DNA of 32,818 bases from Pisciglobus halotolerans (GCF_900113675.1 NZ_FOQE01000020.1:11469-44286), one strand, 5' to 3'; positions 7,349 through 16,049 are shown, counted from the first letter of the stretch. Program-made: numbers and translations. The notes: generated by a model from the sequence alone, not told the origin.

Positions 7349-8035
7349 ATGAAAAAAATGGTACTTGTCAGACATGGCCAAAGTGAATGGAACTTTACGA
7401 ACCAATTCACTGGTTGGGTAGATGTTGACTTAAGTGAGCAAGGTGTTGCTGAAGCAAAAAAAGCCGGTGATAAAATCAAAGAAGCCGGTATTGAGTTTGA
7501 CGTTGCCTATACGTCTGTTTTAAAACGGGCTATCAAAACATGTCATTACGTGCTTGAAACCTCTGATCAATTATGGGTTCCTGAAACGAAAAGTTGGCGT
7601 TTGAACGAGCGTCATTATGGTGCGCTTCAAGGCTTAAACAAAAAAGAAACTGCTGAAAAATATGGTGCAGATCAAGTTCAGCTCTGGAGACGTTCTTATG
7701 ATACTTTACCCCCAATGATGGATCCGGATGATGAATCGTCCCCACTCCAAGACCGTCGCTATGCCAACTTGCAAAAGCGCACCATCCCAATGGGTGAAAA
7801 TTTAAAAGTTACGCTGAATCGTGTTATTCCTTTCTGGGAAGATCATATTGCACCTTCTCTGCTAATCGGAGAAACGGTTTTGATCGCTGCTCATGGGAAT
7901 TCTTTACGCGCATTGGTTAAATATGTTGAGGAAATCGCTGACGAAGATATTATGGAAGTGGAAATTCCAACTGGCCAACCACTCGTCTACGAGTTAAACG
8001 ACGATTTGACGATTTCTAAAAAATATTATCTATAA
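7349..8035 (+). CDS. gpmA: 2,3-bisphosphoglycerate-dependent phosphoglycerate mutase
   Basis: This 228-residue enzyme interconverts 3- and 2-phosphoglycerate in glycolysis, in the cytoplasm. The phosphohistidine motif [10 protein letters not shown] is at the N-terminus (His about 9). [10 protein letters not shown] and the [12 protein letters not shown] active-site loop follow, and the second catalytic histidine is in [12 protein letters not shown] near residue 181. Length is normal for dPGM. The Shine-Dalgarno is weak for a highly expressed gene (AAGAAAGTAG region). Terminator at 8143-8181. Confidence 0.97.
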   Translation: MKKMVLVRHGQSEWNFTNQFTGWVDVDLSEQGVAEAKKAGDKIKEAGIEFDVAYTSVLKRAIKTCHYVLETSDQLWVPETKSWRLNERHYGALQGLNKKETAEKYGADQVQLWRRSYDTLPPMMDPDDESSPLQDRRYANLQKRTIPMGENLKVTLNRVIPFWEDHIAPSLLIGETVLIAAHGNSLRALVKYVEEIADEDIMEVEIPTGQPLVYELNDDLTISKKYYL

Positions 8036-8142
8036 TATCATGTTCATCTTATTGAATGTTTCTTATTAAACCGTTAAAAAAATGGATCAAACCTATTAAA
8101 AGCACCGACGCTTTCTTCGGCTTGAGCCTTATATCAACAGTT

Positions 8143-8184
8143 AAAAAGCCACCTGTTTTCCTTCGAAAACAGGTGGCTTTTATT
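8143..8184 (+). terminator. Bidirectional intrinsic terminator between gpmA and mntD
   Basis: AAAAGCCACCTGTTTTC pairs with GAAAACAGGTGGCTTTT around CTTC, with A and T runs on the two flanks. The mobile element at 8185 inserted at the end of its T run. Confidence 0.92.
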
Positions 8185-8321
8185 GGTTCTTCTTCTTTTA
8201 ACGTTGGTAAAGAAATTTCCTAAGGTCGATGGGCTACTGAAATTTCTAGAAATAGGATTCTAACGAGTTTAGCATTAAAAAAATTGCTTTTTTACAGACC
8301 AACGTTAAATATTGTAGAACC
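8185..8321 (+). mobile_element. MITE-like palindromic element, copy A (short form)
   Basis: The 137-bp element starts GGTTCTTCTTC and ends ATTGTAGAACC, with terminal inverted repeats built around TTTAACGTTGGT. It is flanked by a perfect 8-bp duplication CTTTTATT (8177-8184 and 8322-8329). No coding capacity. Near-identical to copies B and D. Confidence 0.92.
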
Positions 8322-8327
8322 CTTTTA

Positions 8328-9239
8328 TTAAGATTTTATATGGCTAGAAGCTGCTTGCTTCTTTAAGTTTTTCCTTTGTTTCCAACGGTTTCTTATTGCT
8401 TGAATAGACCCTTTGCTAGGAGAGAATAAAAAGGCGAGTAAACACGTTATTCCTGTCACAACTGCGATCATACCGGCAATAGAAGTATCCAGTACAAATG
8501 CTGCTTTCACTCCAACTAAGCTATTGAAGACAGCTGTGATAAGAGTGATCAATATCATCCTTTTCAGTCGATGCGTGAGCAAGTAGCCTGTTAAAGCCGG
8601 ACCGACCATAAAACCGACAACCAGAATAGAACCAACTGAATCATAAGCACCGACTGCTGTTAGCGATACGAGTGTCATTAACGCATAATGTAAGAAAACA
8701 GGCGAAAAACCCAATGCAGCTGCGAGACCTGGATCAAAAGTTGTGATCTTCAACTCTTTATAGAAAAAGGTAATAAATAACACGTTGATTATTAAAATAA
8801 TCAGCATCGACCACAATACTTTTGGCCCAAAGTCCATTCCAAAGAGGGTCATTCGTCTAAATGGCGCAAAAGCGAGTTCTCCCATGAGCACTGAGTCTGC
8901 ATCCAAATGGACATTTCCAGCATATCTTGTGATCAAGATGATCGCAATACTAAAAAAGAGCGGAAAAACAATTCCGATTGCTGAATCGTTAGATAACAAT
9001 TTGGTGTGCTGTAACGTTTCTATCAGCCAAACGGTTAAGACGCCGACTAATGTTGCTCCCACGATCAAAAATGGCGAGTTTAAATCATTGACCACAAAGA
9101 AGGCTAAGACGATCCCCAGTAAAACAGTATGGGTAATGGCATCTGACAGCATCGTTGAGCCCCGCAGCACTAGAAAGACACCTGGGAGCGAACAAGCTAG
9201 AGCCACTACAACGGCAATCAAGTAGATTTCAACGAGCAT
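8328..9239 (-). CDS. mntD: Manganese-type ABC transporter permease
   Basis: The 303-residue permease of the ABC-3 family has about eight or nine membrane segments and LRGSTMLSDAITHTVLLG, the conserved cytoplasmic loop that contacts the ATPase. It forms the membrane channel with the other permease. ATG 9239 is preferred: AAAGGAG lies eight bases upstream and homologues start at this point (MLVEIYL). A longer frame starts at 9269. It overlaps the upstream permease gene by 11 bp, so the two are translated together. The stop codon (8328-8330) lies in the target duplication of MITE copy A, six bases beyond the element. Confidence 0.88.
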   Translation of the reverse strand: MLVEIYLIAVVVALACSLPGVFLVLRGSTMLSDAITHTVLLGIVLAFFVVNDLNSPFLIVGATLVGVLTVWLIETLQHTKLLSNDSAIGIVFPLFFSIAIILITRYAGNVHLDADSVLMGELAFAPFRRMTLFGMDFGPKVLWSMLIILIINVLFITFFYKELKITTFDPGLAAALGFSPVFLHYALMTLVSLTAVGAYDSVGSILVVGFMVGPALTGYLLTHRLKRMILITLITAVFNSLVGVKAAFVLDTSIAGMIAVVTGITCLLAFLFSPSKGSIQAIRNRWKQRKNLKKQAASSHIKS

Positions 9240-10164
9240 ATTTTTCGCTCCTTTCCTGTTTTTCTTCAATTTGTTTGATGTACGCTTTTTTCTTTCGACG
9301 CTGATTGACCCATCTAATGATCAATCCACGTTTGGGAGAAAAAATCAAACTGATCATCACGATCAAACTGAGGACTAAAACGATAGTGGGACCAGTCGGT
9401 ATTTGTCGTCCGATAGAACTGATGAACGTTCCGGCGACACCTGATACCATGCCAAATAAACCAGCAAGAATCAGGACAACGCCAAGACGATCTGACCATT
9501 GACGTGCAGCAACAGCTGGACCGATCAAGAGCGCACTCATCAAAATAACTCCTACAGATTCCAATCCAAAAATAACAGTCAAAATAATCATAGCTGATAA
9601 GATAAATTGTAAGATCCTCGTTTGGAAGCCAAGAGTTTGCGTAAAGACAGGATCGAAGGCGAAGACTTTTAATTCTTTCCATAAAAGTAAAACCAGCACT
9701 AATATTCCAGCCCCTACTGCTAACAATAACTGAACATCGCTCAATAGCATAGAGGAAGCTTGTCCATAAATAAACTTCTCCAATCCTGCTTGATTAGCAT
9801 TCTCCAATCCTTGGATATGGGTCAATAATACTAAGCCAAGTCCGAAAAAGCTGGACAACACAACAGATAAGGCATTGTCGAATTTAACAGTACTTTTTTT
9901 GCTGATCCATTGGATGAGTGCTGTAGCGATTAAGCCGCTTATCAGAGCTCCCCCTAGCAAATAGACCAAGTCTTTTTTACCAATCAATAAAAACGCGAGC
10001 GCAATTCCCGGCAACGCTGCATGGCTCAGTGCATCTCCAAGCAGACTTTCTTTTCTTAAGGTCGCATAAGTACCTACTACACCGCTCAATAACCCTAAAA
10101 AACCTGTTCCTAACGCTACGATCTGAAAGGTATAATCTGAAAACAAAGCCAACAGCTGTTCCAT
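9229..10164 (-). CDS. mntC: Manganese-type ABC transporter permease
   Basis: This ABC-3 family permease of 311 residues has about nine membrane segments. Near the N-terminus it shows ATLRKESLLGDALSHAALPG, the ATPase-contact loop. The start ATG at 10164 shares its A with the TGA stop of the ATPase gene (TGATG), indicating translational coupling; an in-frame TTG one codon earlier is less likely. The C-terminus is hydrophilic (QRRKKKAYIKQIEEKQERSE). The order binding protein, ATPase, permease, permease equals that of Bacillus subtilis mntABCD. Confidence 0.87.
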   Translation of the reverse strand: MEQLLALFSDYTFQIVALGTGFLGLLSGVVGTYATLRKESLLGDALSHAALPGIALAFLLIGKKDLVYLLGGALISGLIATALIQWISKKSTVKFDNALSVVLSSFFGLGLVLLTHIQGLENANQAGLEKFIYGQASSMLLSDVQLLLAVGAGILVLVLLLWKELKVFAFDPVFTQTLGFQTRILQFILSAMIILTVIFGLESVGVILMSALLIGPAVAARQWSDRLGVVLILAGLFGMVSGVAGTFISSIGRQIPTGPTIVLVLSLIVMISLIFSPKRGLIIRWVNQRRKKKAYIKQIEEKQERSEKYAR

Positions 10165-10937
10165 CAAGGCTGTGCACTCCTTTCTCCCACATTCTGATCT
10201 GTTCGATAGGTTTCTTCAATATTTTTATCGGTAAAAGCAGAAGAAACAGATCCTGCTGCCATCAAAGAACGATTGATAAAGACAACTTCATCAAAATACT
10301 CTTCTACTGTTTGCAAGTCATGGTGGACAACAATCACCGTTTTGCCTTCCGCTACTAACTCATGTAAAAGATTCATAATAATGCGTTCTGTTTTCATATC
10401 AACACCGGCCAAAGGTTCATCTAATAAATAGATATCTGCTTCCTGTGCCAAAGCTCTGGCAAGAAATACTCTTTGTCGCTGCCCGCCCGAAAGCTGGCTG
10501 ATTTGACGATCGGCAAAAGTCTGCATGCCTACTTTTGCTAATTGTTGGGCCGCAATTTCTTTGTCTGCTTTTTTAGCTCGTTTAAACCAGCCAAGACGTC
10601 CATACCTGCCCATCGTGACCACGTCTAAAACCGTTGTTGGAAAATCCCAATCAACAGAACTATTTTGCGGAACGTAAGCTACTTGCTGTTTCACTTCTTT
10701 GTAGGGTGCCATTTGATGGTCATTTAATGAAAATGCTACTTCTCCAGTAAGCGGCTTGATCAACTGCAGCATTGCTTTGATCAAGGTTGATTTTCCTGCA
10801 CCATTTGGTCCGATAATAGCCGTCATTTTTCCTTTTTTAAATCCTAGTGATACATCCCATAAAACAGGGACAGATTGGTAAGCCACTGTCAAATGTTTCA
10901 ATGTGATTGCTTCTTCGCTCATCTTCAACACGTCCAT
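10164..10937 (-). CDS. mntB: Manganese-type ABC transporter ATPase
   Basis: The 257-residue nucleotide-binding subunit powers metal import. It has Walker A GPNGAGKST (about residues 42-50), signature LSGGQRQR (about 144-151), Walker B DIYLLDEP and the switch histidine in VVHHD. The start is uncertain. ATG 10937 lies six bases after the stop of the binding-protein gene with only a weak AAGAAG site. An in-frame ATG at 10922 begins MSEEAITLKHL, closer to homologue starts. Third of four genes from the 3' end, co-transcribed. Confidence 0.9.
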   Translation of the reverse strand: MDVLKMSEEAITLKHLTVAYQSVPVLWDVSLGFKKGKMTAIIGPNGAGKSTLIKAMLQLIKPLTGEVAFSLNDHQMAPYKEVKQQVAYVPQNSSVDWDFPTTVLDVVTMGRYGRLGWFKRAKKADKEIAAQQLAKVGMQTFADRQISQLSGGQRQRVFLARALAQEADIYLLDEPLAGVDMKTERIIMNLLHELVAEGKTVIVVHHDLQTVEEYFDEVVFINRSLMAAGSVSSAFTDKNIEETYRTDQNVGERSAQP

Positions 10938-10943
10938 TCTTCT

Positions 10944-11888
10944 TTATTTCAGTGCATCCACGATCGTATCAATATTTGCACGATACATTTTTATATAGGT
11001 TTCTGCTTGCTGCGCTTTGTCTCCTAAAGAATCGGAATAAAGTTCTCCGCCGATCCCAACTGCCCAGTTCTTTCGTTTCACAGCTGCTTGCAGTGATTCC
11101 ACGGTTTTTGTTGGAACGGAGCTTTCGATAAAAATAGCTTTGATTTGATGATCGGATACAAATTGAGCTAAATCACTCACATCTCTTGTCCCCGCTTCCG
11201 ATTGGGTATTCAAACCTTGTAATCCCACTACTTCAAACCCAAATTCTTTTCCGAAATAGTTGAAAGCATCATGGGCAGTAACCAAATAACGTTTGTCTTC
11301 ATGGACTTCTTCAATGCGAGAAGTAATATAAGCTGATAATTCATCTAGTTCTTTTTGATATCGTTCATTATTGGCTCGATAATCAGCTTCATTTTCTTCG
11401 TCTACTTCGCTCAATTGGTTAGCAATATACTCAGCTGATAGTTTCCAATTCTGGACACTAAACCAAATGTGCGGATCATGGACTAATGATTCATCTTCGG
11501 ATCCTAACACGTTTTCTTTAGGCAGCGCATCTTCGAGGGTAAACGTTATTTTCCCTTGTCGGCCAAATTCATCAAAGATATCTCCCATTTTTCCTTCTAA
11601 GTGAAGGCCGTTATAGACGACGATGTCTGCTTTCATCATTTTCATCACATCTGAAGCAGAAGCTTTATATCCATGAGGGTCTACTCCAGAACCCATTAAA
11701 CCTTCTACTTGCACATGCTCTCCACCGATTTCTTTTAATAAGTCTGACAACATTGTGGTGGTTGCCACGATCTGGATCGGTTCGTCTCCTGTTTCCCCAG
11801 CTTGGTCATGTACGGATGTTTCTTCTTCTCCGCAAGCACTCAGAAGAAGGACGATTCCTGCCAGCATGATGCCTAGCCAACGCTTCAT
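10944..11888 (-). CDS. mntA: Metal-binding lipoprotein of the MntABCD importer
   Basis: The 314-residue protein has a lipoprotein signal peptide ending LLLSAC, so it is anchored outside the membrane, where it delivers metal to the permeases. The expected cluster A-I ligands are visible: His in GVDPHGYKAS, His in VHDPHIWFS, Glu in FIESSVP and Asp in GGELYSDSLG. There is no histidine-rich loop of the kind seen in zinc binders, so manganese (or iron) is favoured. ATG 11888 is chosen over an ATG at 11894 and a GTG at 11897 from the position of GAGAG and the start of the signal peptide. First gene of the operon; operator at 11920-11945. Confidence 0.9.
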   Translation of the reverse strand: MKRWLGIMLAGIVLLLSACGEEETSVHDQAGETGDEPIQIVATTTMLSDLLKEIGGEHVQVEGLMGSGVDPHGYKASASDVMKMMKADIVVYNGLHLEGKMGDIFDEFGRQGKITFTLEDALPKENVLGSEDESLVHDPHIWFSVQNWKLSAEYIANQLSEVDEENEADYRANNERYQKELDELSAYITSRIEEVHEDKRYLVTAHDAFNYFGKEFGFEVVGLQGLNTQSEAGTRDVSDLAQFVSDHQIKAIFIESSVPTKTVESLQAAVKRKNWAVGIGGELYSDSLGDKAQQAETYIKMYRANIDTIVDALK

Positions 11889-11919
11889 TATCATCACTCT
11901 CTTTTTCTAGTATACTTTG

Positions 11920-11945
11920 ATATTTTTAGATTAACCTAAAAATAT
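11920..11945. promoter_or_regulatory. Palindromic operator for the DtxR-family repressor
   Basis: A 26-bp palindrome with arms ATATTTTTAG and CTAAAAATAT around ATTAAC is broken only by one mismatched symmetrical pair. The core TTAGATTAACCTAA resembles the TTAGGTTAACCTAA-type boxes of the MntR/ScaR/EfaR branch of the DtxR family. It sits in the 142-bp gap between mntA and mntR. Reading leftwards TTGACT (11956-11951) precedes it and TATACT lies between it and mntA, so a bound repressor would block mntA transcription. Confidence 0.75.
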
Positions 11946-11977
11946 TGTGCAGTCAACTTAAAGATTTTTTTCAATAT

Positions 11978-12006
11978 TTGGAGACCAAGCGAAAATGGGG
12001 TATAAT
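11978..12006 (+). promoter_or_regulatory. Promoter of mntR
   Basis: TTGGAG (11978-11983), a 17-base spacer and TATAAT (12001-12006). It lies outside the palindrome, so the repressor gene may escape tight autorepression. Confidence 0.65.
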
Positions 12007-12039
12007 ATAGATAATCACACTTGGAAATGAGTGAACCTT

Positions 12040-12702
12040 ATGACACCGAGCAAAGAAGATTACTTGAAAACCATTGTTGAACTTGGCGGAGAAACACGTG
12101 TCATCAATAATAAAGAACTGGTCCAAGCTCTTAATGTTTCTGCTGCATCTGTGACCGATATGAATGCAAAACTATTAAAAGAAAATTTGATTACTCACGT
12201 TCCTTATCGCGGTGTTCAAGTGACGCAAAAAGGTTTGCGCACTGCTAATCAACTCATTCGAAAACATCGCTTATGGGAAGTTTTTTTATCTGAAAAATTA
12301 GGCTACGATTGGAATGAAGTGCATGAAGATGCAGACCGATTGGAGCATGCTTCGTCCGATCTGCTTATCAAGCGTTTAAATGAGTTTTTAGGTGAACCGA
12401 CGCACGACCCGCATGGCGGACTGATTCCTAATGAAGATGGAACAACAGCACAGACCAATTTTTTGCCACTAGTGGAACTTTTTCCCAACGATTCTTTCCT
12501 TTTAAAGGAAGTAGAGGATCAAAAAGAGTTTTTATCTTATCTTTCTAGTAAAGGCATTCACTTAGGCGCTTTTTATCAAGTCAAAGAGATGGACCCTTAT
12601 GAAGGCCCTATCACTTTAGAAAATGAAAAAGGCGAACACATCACATTGGGTTATCAAGCTGCCCGTAATATTTATGTGGATAAAGTCGCAGAAAAACAAT
12701 AA
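12040..12702 (+). CDS. mntR: DtxR-family metal-dependent repressor (MntR/SloR/ScaR type)
   Basis: About 220 residues, the long form of the family. It has an N-terminal winged helix-turn-helix (SKEDYLKTIVEL; helix pair around NKELVQALNVSAASVTDM), a metal-binding dimerisation region (HRLWEVFLSEKLGYDWNEVHEDADRLEH) and a C-terminal FeoA/SH3-like domain from about residue 145. With manganese bound it is expected to repress mntABCD through the palindrome upstream. The start is either ATG 12040, where homologues begin (MTPSKEDYL), or GTG 12031; neither has a strong Shine-Dalgarno. Divergent from mntA. Whether it also controls mntH at 23296 is unknown, as no matching box is visible there. Confidence 0.9.
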   Translation: MTPSKEDYLKTIVELGGETRVINNKELVQALNVSAASVTDMNAKLLKENLITHVPYRGVQVTQKGLRTANQLIRKHRLWEVFLSEKLGYDWNEVHEDADRLEHASSDLLIKRLNEFLGEPTHDPHGGLIPNEDGTTAQTNFLPLVELFPNDSFLLKEVEDQKEFLSYLSSKGIHLGAFYQVKEMDPYEGPITLENEKGEHITLGYQAARNIYVDKVAEKQ

Positions 12703-12724
12703 AGAGTCCATTCAACAAAAACCC

Positions 12725-12766
12725 AAAAAGCCGTCGTCTCCTATAGAGACAACGGCTTTTTATTTG
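12725..12766 (+). terminator. Intrinsic terminator of mntR
   Basis: AAAAAGCCG..GTCTC pairs with GAGAC..CGGCTTTTT around a short loop, with a following T-rich tail. MITE copy B inserted about 15 bases further on. Confidence 0.88.
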
Positions 12767-12779
12767 TGCAAACATTTTT

Positions 12780-12917
12780 GGTTCTTTCTCTTTTAACGTT
12801 GGTAAAGAAATTTCCTACGGTCGATGGGCTACTGAAATTTCTAGAAATAGGATTCTAACGAGCTTAGCATTAAAAAAATTGATTTTTTTACAGACCAACG
12901 TTAAATATTGTAGAACC
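12780..12917 (+). mobile_element. MITE-like palindromic element, copy B (short form)
   Basis: This 138-bp copy differs from copy A at only a few positions. It has a perfect 8-bp target duplication, ACATTTTT (12772-12779 and 12918-12925). It lies between the convergent mntR and rsmI genes. Confidence 0.92.
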
Positions 12918-12951
12918 ACATTTTTTTATCGCTGCGTTTCTTTAAAACTTC

Positions 12952-13830
12952 TTATTCAATCTCATGATAGGCCGCATATACCTCTTGCTTTTTGAGGTGA
13001 CGTACTTTGGCGACTTCTTTAATGGCTTCTTTGCTGCGCACATGTTTCTCACTCATCACTTGCTCAACATGTTCTTGCAAGGATAAAGCTTGCCACGTCT
13101 CCTCTTCTTTGAAACGTGCTCCATTTTCATTACCTTCCACGATCAGACAAAACTCTCCGCGAACCTCACCATCTTGCGACCACGCTATTGCTTCTTCAAG
13201 TGATCCGCGCAAAAACTCTTCGTAACGCTTCGTAAGTTCACGGCACAAAACGATTTTACGGTTGCCGCCGAAGACGCGTTCCATATTTTTCAACACTTCT
13301 TTTAATCGATGCGGCGATTCATATAAGATAAACGTTTCAGGATGCTGGTCCAATTCTTCAAGTGCCGCTGTTTGTTCTTTTTTCTTTCGCGGCAGAAAAC
13401 CGTAAAAGTAAAAAGGCTGCGGGCTTAATCCAGATGCGATCAAAGCTGTTAGACCAGCATTTGCGCCTGGCAAAGGCACTACCGAAATCTGTTCTTTTAT
13501 ACAAGATTTGACTAAATCGTGTCCGGGATCGCTGATGGAAGGCATACCAGCATCACTGACTTGGGCGATGTTCGTTCCTTCTTGCAATTTTTTAAGCAAG
13601 TGTGGGATCCGTTCCTGAGAGTTGTGTTCATGAAAGCTGATTTGACTCGTGTGAATGTCAAAATGATTCAACAATTTCTGGGTGTTACGGGTATCTTCTG
13701 AAGCGATCAAATCAACTTCTTTTAAGATCCGTATCGCTCGCAAAGTCATATCTTCCAAGTTGCCGATCGGTGTCGGTACTAAGTATAATGTTCCCGTCGC
13801 CTGTTGTTCAAAGCTTTTCTGGCTCTTCAT
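12952..13830 (-). CDS. rsmI: 16S rRNA 2'-O-methyltransferase RsmI (C1402)
   Basis: The 292-residue SAM-dependent enzyme of the tetrapyrrole-methylase fold methylates the ribose of C1402 in 16S rRNA. Signatures are LYLVPTPIGNLEDMTLRAI at residues about 16-34, ASEDTRNTQKLLNHF, SDAGMPSISDPG and PGANAGLTALIASGL. Length is normal. It starts 23 bp before the end of the GIY-YIG gene, so the two are translated in an overlapping arrangement as in the yabB-yazA-yabC order of Bacillus. No clear terminator follows before MITE copy B. Confidence 0.95.
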   Translation of the reverse strand: MKSQKSFEQQATGTLYLVPTPIGNLEDMTLRAIRILKEVDLIASEDTRNTQKLLNHFDIHTSQISFHEHNSQERIPHLLKKLQEGTNIAQVSDAGMPSISDPGHDLVKSCIKEQISVVPLPGANAGLTALIASGLSPQPFYFYGFLPRKKKEQTAALEELDQHPETFILYESPHRLKEVLKNMERVFGGNRKIVLCRELTKRYEEFLRGSLEEAIAWSQDGEVRGEFCLIVEGNENGARFKEEETWQALSLQEHVEQVMSEKHVRSKEAIKEVAKVRHLKKQEVYAAYHEIE

Positions 13831-14158
13831 CTTTTGGTTCTCCTTTTTTTGTATGATCCATGACCTTGCAAGGCTGGTTTGTTTGCAACGGAAAAATAAT
13901 CCCCTGCTTTTTTAAAAAGCGCACTTTGTCTTGCCGCGTCTGTTTTTTAAAAGCATATTCCGCGCTAGTTGCCTCGCTGCGTGTGGCATAAGCTTCAGCA
14001 TAGATCATTCGAACAGGTCTGCGGGAAAGCGGCTTTGTATATTTAGCCCCCACTCCTTGGTTATGCTCCTGCTCCCGTCTGTTCAAATCTGTTGTATATC
14101 CGCCGTAGAAGGACCCATCCTGACAATGCAATACATAAAAATAACTATTCTTCTCCAT
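13808..14158 (-). CDS. yazA: GIY-YIG nuclease-domain protein (YazA/YhbQ family)
   Basis: The 116-residue protein carries the GIY-YIG fold: YFYVLHCQDGSFYGGYTTDL holds the two motif strands. It is followed by the catalytic arginine region (NRREQEHNQG), GAKYTKPLSRRPVRMIY and a conserved glutamate in SAEYAFKK. Its cellular role is not established; the family resembles nuclease domains of DNA repair proteins. ATG 14158 is chosen because the domain begins right after it; the frame remains open upstream to 14263 but that part overlaps trmN6. It overlaps trmN6 by 14 bp and rsmI by 23 bp. The last 30 residues form a charged tail. Confidence 0.88.
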   Translation of the reverse strand: MEKNSYFYVLHCQDGSFYGGYTTDLNRREQEHNQGVGAKYTKPLSRRPVRMIYAEAYATRSEATSAEYAFKKQTRQDKVRFLKKQGIIFPLQTNQPCKVMDHTKKGEPKDEEPEKL

Positions 14159-14897
14159 ATAACAACCTTCTGACTTCAGGCAGATACTGATTATCTTCAC
14201 TGTAAACAAACAAAGGCGGCAACACACGAAAACCAGTCTCTTTACCGTCTTTGATGCCTTCAACTAAGACGGTATTAGCTTCCCGATCTTTTTTAGGATA
14301 AACAAAGCGGATCTTTTTGGGGGCCAAGCGATGTTGTTTCATTGTTTCCAAAATTTCCAGCAAGCGATCTGGACGATGGACAAAGTAAGCTTTGCCGTTC
14401 ATTTTCAACAAACCGCTCGTTACTTTTATCACTTCTTCCAAGTTGGTATACAGTTCATGACGTGCAATCGCTAAATGTTGATTAGGATTACGCGTACTTT
14501 TTTCCGTTGCTGCAAAATAAGGCGGATTACACGTGACGACATCGACCGTATCTTTTTTGATCCATGAAGCAGCTTCAGAAAGATTCCCTTCAATGATTGA
14601 AAGCTGTTTTTCCAATCCATTGATTTCGATGCTCCGTTTCGCCATATCTACCAATCTCGGCTGCAATTCAATTCCAACGATGGAACTTTTCGTTTTTTGA
14701 CTCAGCAGCAAGCCCACTACACCATTTCCAGCACACAAGTCAACGATTTTTGCTCTTTCATGTTTAGGAACTTGTGCAAAGTCTGCTAATAGTACAGCAT
14801 CTAGCGAAAACGAGAAAACAGACGGACTCTGAATGATCTCTAAATGGTGGCTCAATAATTGATCCATTCGTTCGTCATCTTGTAACCATTGCTTCAT
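14145..14897 (-). CDS. tRNA1(Val) adenine-37 N6-methyltransferase-like protein (YabB/TrmN6)
   Basis: This is a 250-residue class I SAM-dependent methyltransferase. The SAM-binding motif is VDLCAGNGVVGLLLS (about residues 50-64) and the N6-adenine active site is NPPYF (about 122-126). It matches the YfiC/TrmN6 family, which methylates A37 of a valine tRNA in Escherichia coli; the exact target in Firmicutes is an inference. GGAGA lies six bases upstream of the start, and it begins 17 bp after the oxidoreductase gene. Confidence 0.85.
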   Translation of the reverse strand: MKQWLQDDERMDQLLSHHLEIIQSPSVFSFSLDAVLLADFAQVPKHERAKIVDLCAGNGVVGLLLSQKTKSSIVGIELQPRLVDMAKRSIEINGLEKQLSIIEGNLSEAASWIKKDTVDVVTCNPPYFAATEKSTRNPNQHLAIARHELYTNLEEVIKVTSGLLKMNGKAYFVHRPDRLLEILETMKQHRLAPKKIRFVYPKKDREANTVLVEGIKDGKETGFRVLPPLFVYSEDNQYLPEVRRLLYGEE

Positions 14898-14914
14898 CTA
14901 TTCTCCACGCACCT

Positions 14915-15895
14915 TCACTCTACGGTCAATATGATCTTACCGATATTTTTATTTTCTTCCATGTATTGATGAGCTTGAGCTGCTTTTTGCAAAGGAAAAG
15001 CCGTATCTATAATTGGTTTGATCGTACCATTTGCTAGAAGAGGCAAAGCCTTTTCAACAAATTCCTGTGTTAATGCAGCTTTATAATGATCTAATCTCGG
15101 TGTCAGCAAAGTAGCGGCAAGTGTGATTCGTTTGCCCATAAGCTCAAGCAGATCCACTTCCGGCACCACATGACCGCCTAACGTTCCGATCAATATCCAG
15201 TGTCCATCTTTTTTGATGCTCTTCATGTTTTTTTGCCAGTAGGAAGCACCGACAAAGTCTAGGATCACATCTACTCCAGCTTGATTCGTCCACTCTAATA
15301 CTTGATCAGCAAAATTTTCTTTTTTATAATTGATTCCTTTATCTGCACCCAGCTTGCGGCAAAAATCTAGTTTTTCTTGTGAACCGGCTGTCACGATGAC
15401 GATTGCCTCTGTCAGCTGCTTCGCCAATTGGATAGCAGCCGTTCCGACACCACTTGCTCCTGCGTGAATCAAAACGGTTTGACCTTTTTCTAGCTTGCCT
15501 AACCAATACAGGGTTTGATAAGCCGTTAAGAAAACTTCTGGAATAGCTGCCCCTTCTGCAAAATTTAAACGCTCAGGCAAAACGATAGCTCTATCAGCCG
15601 GTATCGTTACGTATTCAGCATAACTGCCTTGGTTAACAATTCCAGCAACGCGTGTTCCTGGAGCTAAGCTTGGATCTTCACTGTGGTTTTCTTCCACGAC
15701 ACCCGCTGCTTCCACACCTAAGATAGGATAAGGCTCACTTAAAGTAGGATCTTGGCGTTTTAGTGTGTCTGTACGATTGACTGCACTGGCTTTGACTCTG
15801 ATCAGTAATTCTCCCTTTTTAGCAACTGGTTTCTCTCTTTCAACCAAGGTCAAAGCTTCTGCGCTGCCTGGTTTTTTGATCGTTATAGCTTTCAT
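14915..15895 (-). CDS. NADPH:quinone oxidoreductase-like medium-chain dehydrogenase
   Basis: The 326-residue enzyme belongs to the MDR superfamily, zinc-free quinone reductase (Qor/PIG3-like) branch. It has a GroES-like N-terminal domain (AVNRTDTLKRQDP, PILGVEAAGVV), then a Rossmann domain with VLIHAGASGVGTAAIQLAK (GxGxxG-type) and LDFVGASYW. It lacks the structural-zinc cysteine cluster of alcohol dehydrogenases. Such enzymes reduce quinones or enones with NADPH; PIG3-like enzymes can cause redox cycling. GAAAGGG precedes the start. It sits between yabA and trmN6, which are closer in many Firmicutes, and probably heads the operon with trmN6-yazA-rsmI. Confidence 0.88.
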   Translation of the reverse strand: MKAITIKKPGSAEALTLVEREKPVAKKGELLIRVKASAVNRTDTLKRQDPTLSEPYPILGVEAAGVVEENHSEDPSLAPGTRVAGIVNQGSYAEYVTIPADRAIVLPERLNFAEGAAIPEVFLTAYQTLYWLGKLEKGQTVLIHAGASGVGTAAIQLAKQLTEAIVIVTAGSQEKLDFCRKLGADKGINYKKENFADQVLEWTNQAGVDVILDFVGASYWQKNMKSIKKDGHWILIGTLGGHVVPEVDLLELMGKRITLAATLLTPRLDHYKAALTQEFVEKALPLLANGTIKPIIDTAFPLQKAAQAHQYMEENKNIGKIILTVE

Positions 15896-16049
15896 CTAAA
15901 GACCCTTTCTATATCATTTGGTCATCTTCTTTTATATTTCTTCATTCTTTACGGAATCGCTTAGAGACACGATACACTTTGCCGGAACGGCAACAGTACT
16001 TCCAATAATGGTTTTATGTTTCATTTTCCTGTCGCCTCTGTCCACCTCG
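15896..16049 (-). promoter_or_regulatory. Leader region of the oxidoreductase operon
   Basis: No gene. It contains a perfect short palindrome, TTGCCGGAACGGCAA at 15979-15993, able to form a tight hairpin. I see no convincing -35/-10 pair. Confidence 0.35.
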
